Origin: Candidatus Bathyarchaeota archaeon
Lineage (GTDB): Archaea > Thermoproteota > Bathyarchaeia > Bathyarchaeales > UBA233
Assembly (NCBI GenBank): GCA_003661945.1
Contig: QMXC01000059.1
Span: forward strand, 1-7,126
Direction: 5' to 3'
Length of the DNA stretch: 7,126 nt
The position numbers and the translations under genes were made by a program. Within the stretch, counting starts at the first letter, position 1. The number at the start of each line of letters is the position of its first letter. Below the pieces are notes generated by a model that did no database searches, was not told where the DNA came from, and saw nothing but the letters and a program-made list of their open reading frames with translations. Below are positions 5,475 to 7,126 of the stretch, piece by piece.

Positions 5475-6717
5475 GCCCTTTCACCACCTTAGCAGCTCCT
5501 TTGCAGAGAAGCAGCATAGCCGCTGCGGTAGGCAGCTCAACCGTTTGACTTTTGAACGGGCCGAAATATTCGTCGCCGACCCTAAGCTTCGGGCTTTCAG
5601 CAACAAAAACCTTCACAAAACCTTTTTTGAAGGCGATTCCCTCCTTCAACGGGTCAAACTCCTCAACTCGTAAAGAATCCACTAAGACTTTTCTCATACC
5701 GGTTTTTCCATGTAAGGTTCCGCCTAGCCTAATCAAACGGTGAATATCCGTGGTTACAACCGTATCGATTTTCGCTGACTGCGAATAGATTCCACGTGCA
5801 ACGATTTTTTTCCAGCTCTCTAAACCCACACCCTTTACAATGCTCCACGGTCCATTATCCTTCCAGCTCTCCAAAATCTTACCCCGATTCTCCACCAAAG
5901 TCTTCGCCGTTTTCCGCGGCAACCCCACGCGCAGAAAATCCTCCTCCGAAGCAGTTAGAACAAAATCGTAAACTCCCTTCGCGATTCTCCCTCGCCAGCC
6001 TTCATCATCAAGATTTGGACCCTGAATCAACCGTGCCGCGCCGTATCTCGTTTGCCTCAAACCGTGAAAACTCGGATCTAGCCCTAAGCCTGAAACATAA
6101 TCAACAATCTCTTTCCGTGCAACAGAATCCAAACCTCGAACAGCGCTGCCTTCTACATGGACATGGTAGCCTCTATGCCCCGAGAAAAACACGGCGATTT
6201 CCTTCTCCGAAAACCCGAAATCCTCCAATAGCATGTCCAAAAGCTTCAATGTTTCAGCCTTAGCAGCTTCTAAGCAGAGTTCGCAAGCCCAGATCCTAGT
6301 CTCAAACTTTTCACTACCACAGTTCGGGCACTTTCCAGGGTTTTCTCCTCTGCCCGCAAAGCCGCAGTTAGGGCATATCCAAGTGTCATGATTTTTCTTG
6401 CAAGGCGTCGGAATATGATCCGCATCAATATCAAAAATTAAATCCGCACCCAGCCAACCCTTCTCATCCATACGCGCCTCCGGGTTTTCATAATAAGCAC
6501 AAGAATAATACACGTTAGAAGGCGTAAAATCACGTAAGAATTTATGCAGCTCGCTCGGGCTTTTGAACCCTTTATGCCGTAGCATTCCTTCGTCGAATAA
6601 AAGGAAGCCGAATTCGCGGCGTTCGAAATCCGTAGGAATCAACACAACATCTTCTTTTGCGTAATATTCTCGGAACTTTTCACGGATAAAATCTTTCTCA
6701 GCGTCCTCTCTTTTCAT
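5467..6717 (-). CDS. priS: DNA primase small (catalytic) subunit PriS
   Basis: A 416-residue archaeo-eukaryotic primase catalytic subunit that synthesises primers with PriL at the replication fork. The metal-binding D-x-D is in FDIDAD (D96 and D98), with the third Asp probably D318 in KIDTVV. The nucleotide-binding motif is SGHRGYH (179-185), with S179 and H185. RLIRLGGTLHGKTG at 327-340 is the conserved block after the third Asp. The structural zinc region is unusually long: C106, H110, C115, C118, then CPNC at 130-133 and CELC at 145-148. The final CELCLEAAK lines up with the CPICLEDAK zinc segment of Pyrococcus PriS as I recall it, so residues about 112-140 look like an inserted zinc ribbon. 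The protein is longer than the roughly 350-residue euryarchaeal form. No Shine-Dalgarno precedes the ATG; a TATA-like element is 18-26 bases upstream. The gene overlaps the downstream GINS gene. No PriL gene is in the window. Confidence 0.95.
   Translation of the reverse strand: MKREDAEKDFIREKFREYYAKEDVVLIPTDFERREFGFLLFDEGMLRHKGFKSPSELHKFLRDFTPSNVYYSCAYYENPEARMDEKGWLGADLIFDIDADHIPTPCKKNHDTWICPNCGFAGRGENPGKCPNCGSEKFETRIWACELCLEAAKAETLKLLDMLLEDFGFSEKEIAVFFSGHRGYHVHVEGSAVRGLDSVARKEIVDYVSGLGLDPSFHGLRQTRYGAARLIQGPNLDDEGWRGRIAKGVYDFVLTASEEDFLRVGLPRKTAKTLVENRGKILESWKDNGPWSIVKGVGLESWKKIVARGIYSQSAKIDTVVTTDIHRLIRLGGTLHGKTGMRKVLVDSLRVEEFDPLKEGIAFKKGFVKVFVAESPKLRVGDEYFGPFKSQTVELPTAAAMLLLCKGAAKVVKGHV
5481..5489 (-). 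promoter_or_regulatory. Shine-Dalgarno of the GINS gene inside priS
   Basis: On the minus strand AGGTGGTGA lies 6 bases before the GINS ATG at 5474. It matches most of the archaeal GGAGGTGAT complement of 16S rRNA. Being inside the last codons of priS, it allows re-initiation after priS termination. Confidence 0.6.
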
Positions 6718-6734
6718 AGCGCGTCCGTTTTCAA

Positions 6735-6743
6735 CATATACAA
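6735..6743 (-). promoter_or_regulatory. TATA-like box for priS-GINS
   Basis: The minus strand reads TTGTATATG here, centred about 22 bases before the priS ATG at 6717, implying a leaderless or nearly leaderless transcript. A weaker alternative (TTTACTTTA, 6748-6756) would give a leader of about 10 bases. Either way priS appears to have its own promoter in the 42-base gap after the glycosyltransferase stop. Confidence 0.4.
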
Positions 6744-6759
6744 TCCGTAAAGTAAATTG

Positions 6760-7126
6760 TTATCTGTTCCACACCCCGTGAATAAGCCAGTACAAAACGA
6801 AGAAAGGATAATAAAAAATGTACTTTAACTTCCGAACGTTTCTAAACAAGCATCTGAGCTCCAACGAAACCAAAGCAAGGCTTTCTTTCACGCTCCAATC
6901 CTCACGCGGCTTAAAATGCAAACAGTAAAGATCGTCCCCAACCACAACCCTGTAGCCTTTCGCCCTAATCCAATCAACAATATACGCATCCTCAAAAACG
7001 TGAAGATACGAAGGAATCCGTATATCCTTAACAAGCTCCGTCCGAACCAAAATATCATGCATGCCCCCACGAACCTCAAAACACTTCCTCGCAACCAAAC
7101 CCAACAATTTCAACAAAAACCTACTC
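6760..7126 (-). CDS. Family 2 glycosyltransferase, C-terminal part (5' end cut by window edge)
   Basis: The frame is open to the right edge, giving about 122 visible residues that end in TAA at 6760. A TTG at 7114-7116 is in frame but is internal, since conserved sequence continues upstream of it. The segment GGMHDILVRTELV followed by FEDAYIVDWIRAKGYRV is typical of the second half of a GT-A fold family 2 glycosyltransferase. The Glu-Asp pair (FEDAY) is the usual site of the catalytic base. LYCLHF after it resembles the substrate-proximal His segment. A hydrophobic stretch near the end, YIFYYPFFVLYWLI, probably anchors the enzyme at the membrane, consistent with transfer of a sugar to a lipid carrier or surface glycan. 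Substrate cannot be read from this fragment. The gene runs in the same direction as priS but its function is unrelated. Confidence 0.75.
   Translation of the reverse strand, partial: SRFLLKLLGLVARKCFEVRGGMHDILVRTELVKDIRIPSYLHVFEDAYIVDWIRAKGYRVVVGDDLYCLHFKPREDWSVKESLALVSLELRCLFRNVRKLKYIFYYPFFVLYWLIHGVWNR

Noticed and set aside
5796..6263. 155-codon plus-strand frame opposite priS
   Set aside because: Pro/Ser/Arg-rich shadow of the primase, with no domain, promoter or ribosome binding site.
7114..7116. TTG as the start of a small 118-residue protein
   Set aside because: The frame continues upstream to the edge, and the visible part is only the second half of a glycosyltransferase catalytic domain.

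Overview
The window is archaeal chromosome, most likely from the TACK side of the tree; a Bathyarchaeia-type genome is my best guess. It carries archaeal replication genes (primase small subunit and a GINS subunit), an archaeal-type XPD helicase, a probable archaeal isoprenoid-pathway decarboxylase of the UbiD family, and TATA-like boxes about 20-30 bases before several start codons. Lineage assignment finer than Archaea is inference. Coding density is very high: the longest gap between genes is 117 bases, and no RNA gene, mobile element, CRISPR array or long repeat was seen.

Layout. (1) Bases 1-2527, minus strand: a two-gene DNA repair operon, endonuclease III (nth) followed by an XPD/Rad3 helicase that runs off the left edge. 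The two share one base, and both encode iron-sulfur proteins. (2) Bases 2528-2598: a compact divergent promoter with TATA-like elements facing both ways. (3) Bases 2599-4340, plus strand: a two-gene operon. It holds a small protein resembling the eukaryotic proteasome assembly chaperone PAC3/Pba3, then a UbiD-family decarboxylase, best explained as anhydromevalonate phosphate decarboxylase of the archaeal mevalonate pathway. The genes overlap by ATGA, and the second gene's ribosome binding site lies in a predicted hairpin. (4) Bases 4341-4916, plus strand: a separately promoted tandem CBS-domain protein, whose most credible start is an internal TTG with a strong ribosome binding site. (5) Bases 4926-6717, minus strand: a replication operon, primase small subunit priS followed by a GINS A-B-type subunit with an 8-base overlap. 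(6) Bases 6760-7126, minus strand: the C-terminal end of a family 2 glycosyltransferase entering from the right edge.

A consistent expression logic is visible. The first gene of most units (nth, the PAC3-like gene, priS) has a TATA-like box so close to the start that the mRNA should be leaderless or nearly so. Internal genes (ubiD-like, GINS) have Shine-Dalgarno sequences inside the preceding gene. The CBS gene is the exception, with an inferred leader of roughly 57 bases. I see no mobile defence island or wholly unknown system here. The points most worth a second look are the PAC3-like protein and its pairing with the decarboxylase, the extra zinc ribbon in PriS, the iron-sulfur repair pair, the hairpin over the ubiD-like ribosome binding site, and a marked excess of the palindrome TTCGAA.
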